Source of the DNA: Deinococcus indicus
GTDB taxonomy: Bacteria > Deinococcota > Deinococci > Deinococcales > Deinococcaceae
Assembly (NCBI RefSeq): GCF_002198095.1
Contig: NZ_NHMK01000009.1
Span: 806,001-870,000 of the forward strand
DNA length: 64,000 nucleotides
Direction: 5' to 3'
Shown here: positions 1 through 11,599 of the stretch, in pieces
How positions within the stretch are numbered: position 1 is the stretch's first letter
Layout: every line of letters starts with the position of its first letter
Notes under the pieces: generated by a model
What the model was told of the DNA's origin: nothing
What the model saw: the letters and a program-made list of their open reading frames with translations, nothing else
Database searches by the model: none
Position numbers and translations under genes: made by a program

Positions 1-913
1 GCTGGCTGATCGCGTCGTACACCCACGAGCCGATGCCGGGCCACGAGAAGATCGTCTCGGTCAGCACGGCCCCGCCGAGCAGCGCGCCGGCCTGCAGGCC
101 GATGACGGTCACGACCGGCAGCAGGGCGTTGCGCAGCGCGTGCTTGAAGGTCACGGCGCGGCCGGTCAGCCCCTTGGCGCGGGCGGTGCGGACGTAGTCC
201 TGCCCCAGCACGTCCAGCATGGAGGAGCGCGTGATGCGCGCGATGATCGCCAGCGGAATGCTGCCCAGCGCGATGGCGGGCAGGATCAGGTGGCGCAGGG
301 CGTCCCAGGCGGCGGCGGGCTGGCCGCGCAGCAGGCCGTCCAGGACGTAGAAGCCGGTCAGGGGTTCGAGGTTCACCTCGCTGCCCAGCCGCGCCGAGGG
401 GGGCAGCCAGCCGAGTTTCACGGCGAAGAAGTACGACAGCAGCAGGCCCAGCCAGAACACGGGCATGCTGACGCCCACCAGCGAGATGGTGGTCGCGAGG
501 TTGTCCCACACCGAGTTGCGGCGCAGCGCGGCCAGGATACCGGCGGGCATGCCGACCAGCAGCGCGAACAGCAGCGCCGCGACGCTCAGTTCGGCGGTGG
601 CGGGGAAGCGGGCTTTCAGGTCGTCCCAGACGGGAATGTTGCTCTTGATTCCACTGCCCAGGTCACCCTGGAGCAGCGCGCCCATGTACTTGGGGTACTG
701 GGCGTCCATGGGGTTGGCGGGGTTGAAGAACCAGGGTTTGTTCAGGCCGAGCTGCTCGCGCAGCGCGGCGGCCGCTTCCGGCGTGGCGCGCTCGCCGAGC
801 ATGGCGACGGCCGGATCGCCGGGAATGGACCGCACGAACACGAACACCACGAGACTGATGCCCAGCATGACCAGCACGGTCCGCAGCAGGCGGCGAATCA
901 GGTAACTGCCCAA
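1..913 (-). CDS. Peptide ABC transporter permease, DppB type (3' end cut by window)
   Basis: Inner-membrane permease of a dipeptide/oligopeptide importer. About 304 residues are visible and the C-terminus lies beyond base 1. The N-terminus reads as a first membrane helix after a short basic stretch, followed by the periplasmic region typical of DppB (IPGDPAVAMLGE). Several further helices follow, then a cytoplasmic EAA-type loop (DYVRTARAKG) that docks the ATPase. I chose the TTG start at 913 because GGGAGGT lies 6 bases upstream and the first residues then match family N-termini. The binding-protein gene lies immediately upstream on the same strand, separated by two hairpins, so the two probably form one importer with unequal expression. 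Confidence 0.9.
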   Translation of the reverse strand, partial: MGSYLIRRLLRTVLVMLGISLVVFVFVRSIPGDPAVAMLGERATPEAAAALREQLGLNKPWFFNPANPMDAQYPKYMGALLQGDLGSGIKSNIPVWDDLKARFPATAELSVAALLFALLVGMPAGILAALRRNSVWDNLATTISLVGVSMPVFWLGLLLSYFFAVKLGWLPPSARLGSEVNLEPLTGFYVLDGLLRGQPAAAWDALRHLILPAIALGSIPLAIIARITRSSMLDVLGQDYVRTARAKGLTGRAVTFKHALRNALLPVVTVIGLQAGALLGGAVLTETIFSWPGIGSWVYDAISQ

Positions 914-1104
914 AGCAGACCTCCCTTGGGTGAATGAATAGAACGAGAATCGAGGTACGAACAGGCCCGGTCGGGTCGGTTGCGTCAGACGGTCAGACAG
1001 TGTGTCGGCGCACAGTGTACCTGCCGGGCTGCCGGGCAGTCCGGGCAGTTCAGACAGGTGCCGACGCGGGCAGGTGGCCGGCGTGCCCGCCGGGAACGCA
1101 AGAC

Positions 1105-1133
1105 GGCAGGTCTCCGGGATCTGGAGACCTGCC
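1105..1133 (-). terminator. Perfect 11-bp hairpin between binding protein and permease genes
   Basis: GGCAGGTCTCC pairs with GGAGACCTGCC around a 7-base loop. There is no T-run, so it may be a processing or stability element that keeps the binding-protein mRNA above the permease mRNA rather than a full terminator. Confidence 0.5.
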
Positions 1134-1165
1134 GCCCGGCGACCGGGGTCATGACGGACTGCCGG

Positions 1166-1196
1166 GGCCTGAAAGGCCGCGTGGACCTTTCAGGCC
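1166..1196 (-). terminator. Hairpin just after the binding-protein stop codon
   Basis: GGCCTGAAAGG pairs with CCTTTCAGGCC (11 bp, 9-base loop), 9 bases after the stop of the peptide-binding protein. It is the first of two tandem hairpins in this gap. The gap of 292 bases (914-1205) holds nothing else I recognise. Confidence 0.55.
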
Positions 1197-1205
1197 GGGG
1201 CCGGA

Positions 1206-2783
<1,578 letters not shown>

Positions 2784-3015
2784 GGAACCTCCGGGTCCGG
2801 CATGCGGCGCGACTCCGGAACGACCCGGCTGTGCGCGCATGTGGACGGTAAAAAGGTAAAACGTTCGTTAAGGGTAGGGGGCCGCCGGGGGGGTGTCAAG
2901 CGAGCCGTATACACCCGCCGGACACCCCGCCCTCCCGGCGGCCCGCGCGCCTGGGCGGCGCTGGTCGAAACCACCGGCGCCCCGCTCCCGGCCCGCGCTG
3001 CCGTACGCTGGGCCG

Positions 3016-4521
<1,506 letters not shown>

Positions 4522-4523
4522 AA

Positions 4524-4684
4524 CGGAGTCCGTCTGTGGGATTGCTACGGACTCCGATTGAATGGGCGGCAAAGCCCGCTGGGTCCGAGCGAAGCGAGCA
4601 GGAGCGACACGCCCCTCCGGACGTGCAACCGGCCATCCGGTGAAGTTCCGAATTGTTGGCGAGACAAACGGCAGTCCGGATCAG
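4524..4684 (+). repeat. Dispersed repeat family A, copy 1
   Basis: Shares TACGGACTCCGATTGAATGG, a central CCGGACGTG, an AATCCGGTGAAG-like hairpin, and a terminal GACAAACGG with the copy at 7711. It starts 2 bases after the glycoside hydrolase stop. An extra CGGAGTCCGTCTGT at the left edge is the inverse of the family's own end, which makes this copy look rearranged. Confidence 0.75.
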
Positions 4685-4699
4685 GGTGGGCCGGTCCGT

Positions 4700-6226
4700 T
4701 CAGGCGAGCGGATCGTCCGGGCGCAGCCCGTCCAGCGGCAGGCGGTCCAGGCGGCGCTGGGCGGCCTGCGCGGCGGCGCGGCCGGCCGGGTCAGGGCGGA
4801 ATGACAGGCTCAGGCTGCCGTCGGCATGGACCTTGAAGCTCAGCAGTCCGGCGTGGCCCGGTACGCGGGCCAGCGTGACGGGCACGCGCAGCAGGAGGCC
4901 CAGGGCGCGGCTCAGGGCCGGCAGGGCGCCCTGCCGGTCCGGGGGGGCGCGCAGGGTGATCAGGCCGGCCTGACGGGCGATCAGGCTGACGGGTCGCCGG
5001 GCGTCCGGGGGGGGCGAGGCGGCGAACTGCACGGGCAGCCGCGCCTCGAAGGTGGGTTCCGGCAGGCCGTGCGGGCCGGGGCGCCGCGCGCCGGTCAGCT
5101 GGAAGGTCAGGACGCGGTTGCCGCTGCGGCTCAGGTCGAAGGTCGTGTCGCTGATCCCAGCCAGAGTCACGCTGTCCAGCAGTCCGGCGGGCAGGGTACG
5201 GCGCAGCGCGTCCGTGACGGCGTCCAGCATCCGGTCGCGGGACAGGGTGGCGGTGGCGGGCGCGCAGAGTTGCCCGGCGTGCAGCACGAGCACGCCGTTC
5301 TGGAAGTCGTTGAATTCCAGGCCGCTGTCCGGGGTGCCGTCCGGGGCGAGGCTCAGGGTGTCGCTGGTGGGGTAGCCGAGCGGGCCGGACTCCCAGCCGG
5401 TGCTGGCCCAGGCGGCGCGCAGGTCGCCGCGTACGACCAGCGGGCCGGTGCGGGGGTGCAGGAACAGGCTGCCGCCCTGGAAGTGCTGTCGGTCCTCCGG
5501 GACGCTCCAGCCGGCAGCGCCGGAGGCGGGGGCCGACTCTGCAACGGGGGCCGCACCTGGGGCTGGGGTGGGACCCCCGACCGGGAGGCCCAGGACACTG
5601 TCGGGGCCGCCCAGCGCGTCGTAGCGGCGGCGGATGTCGCCCCGGACCTCGTGGACGCCGGTGCCGGGCGAGGTGTACAGGTCCGCGTGGCGGTAACGGC
5701 GGCGGTGGCCGCCCCGCACGGCCTCGCAGGGACCGGCGGGCGGGCCGGTGTGGGCCTCGCCCAGCGCCCGCGCGTGGGCGTCCAGTGTCGCGCCTGCCTG
5801 GGCGTGCAGGGCGACGTACTGCACCCGCACGTCCAGGCGGGCGTACTCCTCGCCGCTGTCGTGGTGGCGCAGCGTGGCGTGGAAGGCGCGGGTCTGACCG
5901 GCAGCGACCCGGCCGCCGAAGGCCGCGCCGCCCTGCTCGCGGACCGGCTGGCCGGGCTCCCGGATCAGCAGGTGGGCCTCGCCGCTGACCTGCACGGGAC
6001 CGTCGGGCGTCAGGGTGAACGTGACGGTGACCTGCACCTGCCGTCCGCCGCCGCCCAGGCCGGTCAGGTGGACCTGCGCGGCGGGCCGGGCGGCGTCCAG
6101 GACGGTCAGGTCGTGGCGGCTGCCCAGGGCGTGCTCCGCGCCGAACGTCTCGTCGTCCGTGACGTGCAGCTGGACCGTGTGGGTCAGTTGCGCCTGGGGT
6201 GGGGCGGGGTGCGGGGTGCCGTGCAT
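4700..6226 (-). CDS. Protein with LGFP repeats, cell-wall associated candidate
   Basis: 508 aa, function unknown. Two LGFP-type repeats are visible in the middle: GDIRRRYDALGG...LGLPVGG and GDLRAAWASTGW...LGYPTSD. They flank an Ala/Pro-rich linker (PTPAPGAAPVAESAPAS). LGFP repeats are known mainly from actinobacterial cell-wall proteins and are thought to bind the envelope. The first 200 residues look beta-rich and the last 150 form a separate domain ending in DPAGRAAAQAAQRRL. No signal peptide is apparent at the chosen start. ATG 6226 was chosen because GGAGG is 5 bases upstream; a longer ORF to 6481 crosses a tandem repeat and is not credible. Localisation is uncertain. Confidence 0.65.
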   Translation of the reverse strand: MHGTPHPAPPQAQLTHTVQLHVTDDETFGAEHALGSRHDLTVLDAARPAAQVHLTGLGGGGRQVQVTVTFTLTPDGPVQVSGEAHLLIREPGQPVREQGGAAFGGRVAAGQTRAFHATLRHHDSGEEYARLDVRVQYVALHAQAGATLDAHARALGEAHTGPPAGPCEAVRGGHRRRYRHADLYTSPGTGVHEVRGDIRRRYDALGGPDSVLGLPVGGPTPAPGAAPVAESAPASGAAGWSVPEDRQHFQGGSLFLHPRTGPLVVRGDLRAAWASTGWESGPLGYPTSDTLSLAPDGTPDSGLEFNDFQNGVLVLHAGQLCAPATATLSRDRMLDAVTDALRRTLPAGLLDSVTLAGISDTTFDLSRSGNRVLTFQLTGARRPGPHGLPEPTFEARLPVQFAASPPPDARRPVSLIARQAGLITLRAPPDRQGALPALSRALGLLLRVPVTLARVPGHAGLLSFKVHADGSLSLSFRPDPAGRAAAQAAQRRLDRLPLDGLRPDDPLA

Positions 6227-6256
6227 GTCGCCTCCGGGTGCGGGGATTCGGGCGGG

Positions 6257-6312
6257 CCAGTTGGATGGAACCAGTTGGATGGAGCCGGTTGGGTGGGGCC
6301 GGTTGGGTGGGG
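6257..6312. repeat. Four tandem 14-bp repeats upstream of the LGFP gene
   Basis: Units CCAGTTGGATGGAA, CCAGTTGGATGGAG and twice CCGGTTGGGTGGGG run head to tail 31 bases upstream of the LGFP-protein start. The 347-base gap (6227-6573) also carries the ribosome site of the acyl-CoA dehydrogenase. I see no other gene there. Confidence 0.85.
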
Positions 6313-6573
6313 CCGGATCACTGGGAGCGGGTCGGGGGGAGCGCACCCCGCCCGCATTACAGCCGGGGGGGCGTGATCGGGCCGTGATCGGTGTCCGGTG
6401 TGGGTGGCCGGAGGGAGCGGCGGGGCGGCGGGCCGGGCGAGACAGACGCCCCCCGCGGCTGATAGATTGAACCGAGTACAAACCCAGTCGGTTGCCGATC
6501 CGTTCCCCATCCCGCCTTCAGGTTCCGCGCAGAGGCGCGCGCCTGAACGCCCCCCACCCGGAGGACCCCAGTC

Positions 6574-7710
6574 ATGGACTTCACCCTGAACGACGAACAA
6601 CGCCAGCTGCAACAACTTGCCCGTGATTTCGCGCGCAAGGAGATCATGCCCATCGCCTCCGAGTACGACCAGAAAGAAGAGCTCCCCTGGCAGGTCGTCG
6701 AGAAGGCCTTCGAGGTCGGGCTGCTCAACCCCAGCATTCCCGAGCACGCCGGCGGCCTGGGCCTGGGCATGTTCGACGAGTGCCTGATCGGCGAGGAACT
6801 CGCGTACGGCTGCATGGGCATCTACACGGTCCTGATGGCCAGCGAACTGGGCATCGCGCCCGTCCTGATCGGCGGCACCGAGGAGCAGCAGAAGCGCTTC
6901 CTGACGCCCCTGACCGAGAAGGCCGGACTGGCCGCCTTCGCCCTGAGCGAACCGAACAACGGCTCGGACGCCGCGAGCATGCACACCACCGCCACCCTCG
7001 ACGGCGACGAGTGGGTCATCAACGGCACCAAGATGTGGATCAGCAACGGCGGCCTGGCCGAGTTCACGGTCGTGTTCGCCACCACCGACCGCCAGGGCGG
7101 GCACCGCGCCACCGTCGCGCTGGTCGTGCCAAAGGACGCGCCGGGCTTCAGCTACAACAAGATCAAGCACAAGATGGGCCAGCGCGCCAGCCTGACCAGC
7201 GAACTGGTGTTCGAGAACGTCCGAGTTCCGCGCGCCAACCAGCTGGGCGGCCTGGGCGACGGCTTCAAGATCGCCATGAAGACCCTGGACAAGACCCGCA
7301 TCCCGGTCGCGGCCGGCTCGGTCGGCATCGCGCGGCGCGCCATGGAAGAAAGCATCAAGTACGCCAAGGAGCGCACGGCGTTCGGGAAGCCCATCGCGGA
7401 GTTGCAGGCCATCCAGTTCAAGCTGGCCGAGATGGCCATGGGCATCGAGACCGGCCGCCTGATGTACCAGAAGGCCGCGTGGCTGGTCGATGAGGGGCAG
7501 CCGCACGGCTTCGAGAGCGCCATCGCCAAGGCGTACTGCAGTGAAATGGCCTTCAACGCCGCGAACGAGGGCATCCAGGTTCACGGCGGGTACGGCTACG
7601 TCGGCGAGTACCCGGTCGAGAAGCTGCTGCGCGACGTGAAACTGAACATGATCTACGAGGGCACGAACGAGATCCAGCGCGTCGTGATCAGCCGCAACCT
7701 GCTGAAGTAA
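6574..7710 (+). CDS. Acyl-CoA dehydrogenase
   Basis: 378 aa, the normal length for short/medium-chain acyl-CoA dehydrogenases. It is an FAD flavoenzyme that introduces the alpha-beta double bond in fatty-acid or branched-chain acyl-CoA breakdown and passes electrons to ETF. The N-terminal helical domain, the FAD-binding FALSEPNNGSDA region near residue 125, and WISNGG are present. The catalytic base is Glu362 in MIYEGTNEIQR, the position used by medium- and short-chain enzymes. Start ATG 6574 has GGAGG 9 bases upstream, so this gene has a real leader, unlike most neighbours. It is monocistronic: a family A repeat starts at the base after its TAA stop. Substrate chain length cannot be read from the sequence. 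Confidence 0.93.
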   Translation: MDFTLNDEQRQLQQLARDFARKEIMPIASEYDQKEELPWQVVEKAFEVGLLNPSIPEHAGGLGLGMFDECLIGEELAYGCMGIYTVLMASELGIAPVLIGGTEEQQKRFLTPLTEKAGLAAFALSEPNNGSDAASMHTTATLDGDEWVINGTKMWISNGGLAEFTVVFATTDRQGGHRATVALVVPKDAPGFSYNKIKHKMGQRASLTSELVFENVRVPRANQLGGLGDGFKIAMKTLDKTRIPVAAGSVGIARRAMEESIKYAKERTAFGKPIAELQAIQFKLAEMAMGIETGRLMYQKAAWLVDEGQPHGFESAIAKAYCSEMAFNAANEGIQVHGGYGYVGEYPVEKLLRDVKLNMIYEGTNEIQRVVISRNLLK

Positions 7711-7846
7711 TACGGACTCCGATTGAATGGCTTACAAAGCCGTTCAATCCGAGCGGAGCGAGTAGGAGCAGAACGGGTTCCGGACGTGGAGCCGGCAATC
7801 CGGTGAAGTTCCGGATTGTTGGCGAAACAAACGGAACCCGTATCAG
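7711..7846 (+). repeat. Dispersed repeat family A, copy 2 (full length, 136 bp)
   Basis: Best complete copy. It starts at the base after the acyl-CoA dehydrogenase stop with TACGGACTCCGATTGAATGG and ends with GAAACAAACGGAACCCGTA. It holds two hairpins: GATTGAA..GGCTT/AAGCC..TTCAATC, and CAATCCGG/CCGGATTG. It is almost the exact inverse of the copy at 44099. Confidence 0.9.
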
Positions 7847-7962
7847 TGTTTGCCCCTCCCCCTTGAGGGGGGAGGCTGGGAGGGGGTGAGCAGGCATGGC
7901 GTGACAGAAGACGCTTTCCATGCTTTCGCCCCTCTGGCCCTTGAACGGTGTCCGCACCATTG
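7847..7962 (+). repeat. Dispersed repeat family B, copy 1 (left end missing)
   Basis: Matches the inner part and right end of the copy at 27541: CCCCTCCCCCTTGAGG, GGTGAGCAGG, then the right terminus TGTCCGCACCATTG. The left terminal inverted repeat is missing where it abuts family A copy 2. Confidence 0.85.
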
Positions 7963-7968
7963 AATAAG

Positions 7969-8015
7969 ACGGACTCCGATTGAATGGCTTGCAGAGCCGT
8001 TCAATCCGGGCGGAT
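7969..8015 (+). repeat. Dispersed repeat family A, copy 3 (left-end fragment)
   Basis: ACGGACTCCGATTGAATGG followed by the first family A hairpin, then the match is lost. Together with the two preceding elements it forms an A-B-A array that fills most of the 394-base gap 7711-8104. Confidence 0.8.
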
Positions 8016-8041
8016 GCGGGCGCAACGAATTGCGCATCCCC

Positions 8042-8087
8042 CAGACAGAGAGCGGCCGGAGCTGTTGCCCCGGCCGCTCTCTGTCTG
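8042..8087. terminator. Strong 18-bp hairpin, terminator of the FAH-family gene
   Basis: CAGACAGAGAGCGGCCGG pairs perfectly with CCGGCCGCTCTCTGTCTG around a 10-base loop, 17 bases past the stop of the minus-strand hydrolase gene. There is no long T-run. It could act in both directions. Confidence 0.75.
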
Positions 8088-8104
8088 TGGTGACGGGTTC
8101 GGGA

Positions 8105-8857
8105 TCAGCCGATGTGCGTGACCAGCGTGCCCACGCCCTCGACCTCCACCTCGACCGTGTCGCCACTGTCCAGCGGCCCGACGCCCTCGGGGGTGCCGGT
8201 CAGGACCACGTCGCCGGGTTCCAGGGTCACGTAGCGGGTCAGGTACACCAGGATGTCCACGACCGGGAAGATCATCTGCGCGGTGCGTCCGTCCTGGCGG
8301 GTCTGGCCGTTCACGCGGGTCTGCACGCGCAGGTCGCGGGGGTCCAGGTCCGTTTCCAGCCACGGGCCCAGCGGGCAGAAGCGGTCGGCGGCCTTCGCGC
8401 GGAACCACTGCAGGTCGGTTTTCTGCAGGTCGCGGGCGGTCAGGTCCAGGCCGCAGGTGTACCCGGCGACGTGCGCGAGGGCCGTGTCCGGCGTCAGGTC
8501 GCGGGCTTGCTGGCCGATCACCAGCGCCAGTTCGCCCTCGAAGTGGAAGTTTTCCGTCCAGTCGGGGCGCGTGACGGTCCCGCCGGGTTCGGCCAGCGCG
8601 TTGGCGCCTTTCAGGAAGATGCCGGGTTGTGTGGGCAGGTCGCCGGTGTCGTTGCCCAGTTCGCGGATGTGGTCGAGGTAGTTGCGGCCCACGCAGACGA
8701 TCTTGCCGGGTTCGGCGGGCGCCAGCAGCAGGGCCGGGTCGAGCGGGACGCTCTGGCCGGTGCGGGGGCCGCCCATCGAGCGGGTCAGGTGCAGGGTGTC
8801 GCCGTCCAGTTCGGCCCAGTGGGCCTCGCCGGCGTGCCGGATGCGCGCGAGTTTCAT
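8105..8857 (-). CDS. Fumarylacetoacetate hydrolase family protein
   Basis: 250 aa. Belongs to the FAH superfamily of metal-dependent C-C hydrolases and isomerases of aromatic-compound and oxaloacetate chemistry. The metal-site motifs are visible: [12 protein letters not shown] (two acidic ligands), the downstream Asp in GLDLTARD, and the C-terminal [11 protein letters not shown] turn. The length fits the single-domain YcgM/HpcE type. ATG 8857 is used rather than the upstream in-frame codon because a TATCCT -10 box lies 6 bases before it, giving a leaderless mRNA. The exact substrate (fumarylpyruvate, acylpyruvate or oxaloacetate tautomers) is not determinable here. Confidence 0.88.
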   Translation of the reverse strand: MKLARIRHAGEAHWAELDGDTLHLTRSMGGPRTGQSVPLDPALLLAPAEPGKIVCVGRNYLDHIRELGNDTGDLPTQPGIFLKGANALAEPGGTVTRPDWTENFHFEGELALVIGQQARDLTPDTALAHVAGYTCGLDLTARDLQKTDLQWFRAKAADRFCPLGPWLETDLDPRDLRVQTRVNGQTRQDGRTAQMIFPVVDILVYLTRYVTLEPGDVVLTGTPEGVGPLDSGDTVEVEVEGVGTLVTHIG

Positions 8858-8948
8858 GCGGGCAGGATAGTGCACGCCATCAGGCCGTGGCGGGCCCGCC
8901 GGCCCGGAATCTGCCGGGCCGATCCGGACCCCTGGACGCGCGGGGCGG

Positions 8949-9647
8949 TCAGTCGGCGCTGACGTCGGCCTCGTCCAGCGTGACGTGTTCCAGCGCGTCG
9001 GGGTCGATCAGGGTGACCTGGGTGCTGGTGTACGTGAGCATGCGGGCGGCGTCGAGTTTGCGCATCACGCGGGATACCGTCTCGCGGCTCGAGGAGATGC
9101 GGGCCATGATGTCCTGCGTGGAGAGCGGCAGCACCTCGGGGTTGGGCACGCCGGCCGCGAGCCGCTGCTGGTACAGGCTCAGGAAGACGTGGCTGAGGGC
9201 CGCCTCGGTGTTCAGGCCGAAGGCGATCAGTTCGTCGTTCAGGAACGTGACGCGCCGCACGAGCAGGGCGCTGAGGTTCCACAGCACCTGCGGGTGGCGG
9301 CGCAGGATCTGCCGGAAGTGCGTGCGGTACAGCATCAGGGTGGTGACTTCCGTCTGGGCGCGGACGGTGGCGCTGCGTTCACCGCCGCCCAGCACGGCCG
9401 TCTCGCCGATCACGCCCGGCGCGTACACGTCGCCCATGACGCGTTCGCGGCTGCCCAGGCTGATGCGGGAGACGCGCACGACGCCGCTGGTGATCAGGTG
9501 CAGCGCCTCGCCCTCGGCGTCCTGTTCCAGGATCACCTGACCGGCGTAGTAGCGGCGTTCGGTGATGACCTGTAGAGCTTCCTGCAGGGCCTCGTCGGGG
9601 ACGTCGTGGAAAAGCGGGGAGTTCTTGAGATCGTCCAACCGGGCCAT
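8949..9647 (-). CDS. Crp/FNR-family transcription regulator
   Basis: 232 aa. An N-terminal cyclic-nucleotide-binding beta-roll spans about residues 10-125 ([18 protein letters not shown] corresponds to the phosphate-binding cassette). A dimer helix follows, then a winged HTH around residues 165-215 ([19 protein letters not shown]). It lacks the cysteine cluster of [12 protein letters not shown] resembles the CRP cassette, so cAMP binding is possible. D. radiodurans has a Crp-like DNA-damage-response regulator (DdrI) of this kind, and orthology is plausible but unproven. A TAGGAT -10 box sits 8 bases before the ATG. The ABC ATPase gene starts divergently 81 bases away. Confidence 0.88.
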   Translation of the reverse strand: MARLDDLKNSPLFHDVPDEALQEALQVITERRYYAGQVILEQDAEGEALHLITSGVVRVSRISLGSRERVMGDVYAPGVIGETAVLGGGERSATVRAQTEVTTLMLYRTHFRQILRRHPQVLWNLSALLVRRVTFLNDELIAFGLNTEAALSHVFLSLYQQRLAAGVPNPEVLPLSTQDIMARISSSRETVSRVMRKLDAARMLTYTSTQVTLIDPDALEHVTLDEADVSAD

Positions 9648-9728
9648 AGTCCGCTCATCCTAGCTTGACAGACCGGCGATAACCAGTCTGCGCCGGCCAG
9701 TCCCGGCCGGCCGCGCTAGGATGCGCGC

Positions 9729-10409
9729 GTGACTGCCGTTCCCGCCGCCCTCGAAGCCCGCTCCCTGACGCAGCGTTACGGGTCCCTGACTGCCCTGCGC
9801 GGCGTGTCGCTGCGCGTGGACGCGGGCGAGGTGGTCGCCGTGACCGGCCCGTCCGGCAGCGGCAAGAGCACCCTGCTGCACCTGCTGGGCGGCCTGGACG
9901 TGCCGCAGGAGGGCGAGGTCTGGTGGGCGGGCACGCGGGTGGACACCCTGGATACCCAGGTGCGCGCCACGCGCCGCGCCGGGCAGGTGGGGCTGGTGTT
10001 CCAGCACCATTACCTGCTCGACGACCTGAACGTGATCGAGAACGTGCTGATTCCGTCCCGGCTGGCCGGGCAGCGGGACGAGGCGCGCGCCCGTGACCTG
10101 CTGGCCCGCGTGGGCCTGGGCGGGCGCGAGGCGGCCCTGCCCGGCGTCCTGAGCGGCGGCGAGCGGCAGCGGGTGGCGGTGGCGCGCGCCCTGGCGGCCC
10201 GGCCCGCGACCGTGCTGGCCGACGAGCCGACCGGCAGCCTGGACCGCGCCAACGCGCAGGCGGTGGCGCAGCTGCTGGTGAATCTGGCGCGCGAGGAGCG
10301 GGCCGGGGTGCTGTTCGTCACGCACGACGACCGGCTGGCGGCCTTCGCGGACCGGACGCTGCACCTGCTCGACGGTCAGTTCACGGATTCGGTGCCGGCG
10401 CTGCTGTGA
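9729..10409 (+). CDS. ABC transporter ATP-binding protein, LolD/MacB type
   Basis: 226 aa ATPase. Walker A is GPSGSGKST at residues 40-48 (Lys46), the signature is LSGGERQR, and Walker B is TVLADEPTGSLD followed by the H-loop VTHDDR. The Q-loop phrase VFQHHYLLDDLNVIENV is typical of the LolD/MacB/FtsE class that drives lipoprotein release or mechanotransmission rather than import. No permease gene is adjacent, so the partner must be encoded elsewhere. Translation starts at GTG 9729, 7 bases after a TAGGAT -10 box (leaderless). Short C-terminus, no extra domain. Confidence 0.88.
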   Translation: MTAVPAALEARSLTQRYGSLTALRGVSLRVDAGEVVAVTGPSGSGKSTLLHLLGGLDVPQEGEVWWAGTRVDTLDTQVRATRRAGQVGLVFQHHYLLDDLNVIENVLIPSRLAGQRDEARARDLLARVGLGGREAALPGVLSGGERQRVAVARALAARPATVLADEPTGSLDRANAQAVAQLLVNLAREERAGVLFVTHDDRLAAFADRTLHLLDGQFTDSVPALL

Positions 10410-10427
10410 CGGCCGGGCGGGTGGCGT

Positions 10428-11525
10428 TCAGGTGGTGCGCGCTCCCCTGGCGTACTGGGCGGCGACGGGCGGCGTGACGCCCAGGCGCTGCGCGGCCGCC
10501 TGAATCCAGTGCGGGTCGCCCAGCAGCGGGCGGCCCAGGGCGATCAGGTCGGCGTCGCCGTTCTGGAGGTACGCCTCGGCGCGTTCCGGCGTGTCGATCA
10601 TGCCGACCGTCATGACGCTCAGGTCCGGCACGGCGGCCCGCACCTGCCGCGCGAACGGCACCTGATAGCCGGGCTGCACGGGAATCTGCTGCTGGGCGCT
10701 CAGGCCGCCGCTGCTGAGGTCCACGGCCGTGACGCCCTCGCGGGCCAGCAGGCCGCACAGGACGACGGTCTGCGATTCGTCCCAGCCGCCCTCGACCCAG
10801 TCGGTGGCGCTCAGGCGCACGAACAGCGGTTTGTGCATGGGCCAGGCGTCGCGGACGGCGCGCGTGACTTCCAGCAGCAGCCGCACGCGGTTCTCGAAGG
10901 TGCCGCCGTAGGCGTCGGTGCGAGTGTTCGACAGCGGCGACAGGAACTGGTGTAGCAGGTAGCCGTGCGCGGCGTGGATCTCGACGGTGTCGAAGCCGGC
11001 CATCTCGGCGCGGCGGGCGGCCTGCGCGAAGTCGGCGGTGACGCGGGCGATGTCGTCGGCAGTCATGGCGCGCGGGGTGGGCAGCGCGTCGCTGTACGGC
11101 TGGTCGCTGGGGCCGATGACGGGCCAGCCGCCGCGTTCCTCGGGCACCGCGCCGCGTCCGCGCCAGGGGGCGTAGGTGCTGGCCTTGCGTCCGGCGTGCG
11201 CGAGTTGCGTGCCGATCAGGCCGCCGTGCGCGTGAACGAAGTCCGTGACGCGGCCCAGCGGGACGATGTGTTCGTCGTCCCACAGGCCCAGGTCCTCGGG
11301 GCTGATGCGGCCCTCGGGGGACACCGAGACGGCCTCGGTGAAGATCAGGCCCGCGCCGGCCAGCGCGTACTGCCCCAGGTGGACGAGGTGGAAGTCGTTC
11401 GCCACGCCACCACGCGCGGAGTACATGCACATGGGCGAGACGACCACGCGGTTGGGAAGGGTCAGCTGCGCGAGTTTCAGCGGCTGGAACAGCATGGGAG
11501 CGGCGGCGTTGGAACCGGGTGTCAT
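10428..11525 (-). CDS. NADH:flavin oxidoreductase, Old Yellow Enzyme (YqjM-like)
   Basis: 365 aa FMN-dependent ene-reductase. It has the thermophilic-like/YqjM features: SPMCMYSA near the N-terminus, where the cysteine tunes FMN, QLAHAGRKAS, the substrate-binding His-His in EIHAAHGYLLHQFLSPLSN, and a C-terminal IALGRPLLGDP phosphate-binding segment. Such enzymes reduce activated C=C bonds of enals, enones and nitro compounds. Their physiological role is often oxidative-stress detoxification. ATG 11525 follows a TAGATT box by 8 bases, so it is leaderless; the upstream in-frame codon is not needed. It converges with the LolD-like ATPase gene with an 18-base gap. Confidence 0.92.
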   Translation of the reverse strand: MTPGSNAAAPMLFQPLKLAQLTLPNRVVVSPMCMYSARGGVANDFHLVHLGQYALAGAGLIFTEAVSVSPEGRISPEDLGLWDDEHIVPLGRVTDFVHAHGGLIGTQLAHAGRKASTYAPWRGRGAVPEERGGWPVIGPSDQPYSDALPTPRAMTADDIARVTADFAQAARRAEMAGFDTVEIHAAHGYLLHQFLSPLSNTRTDAYGGTFENRVRLLLEVTRAVRDAWPMHKPLFVRLSATDWVEGGWDESQTVVLCGLLAREGVTAVDLSSGGLSAQQQIPVQPGYQVPFARQVRAAVPDLSVMTVGMIDTPERAEAYLQNGDADLIALGRPLLGDPHWIQAAAQRLGVTPPVAAQYARGARTT

Positions 11526-11599
11526 ACGCGCGAATCTAGAGCCGCCGGGCCGGGTGGAGTAAGGGACAGCCGACATTCACGCCGCACATGAACGCCAGC

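Noticed and set aside
1105..1196. T-box or riboswitch between the peptide transporter genes
   Set aside because: Only two simple perfect hairpins are visible, with no conserved T-box or aptamer sequence.
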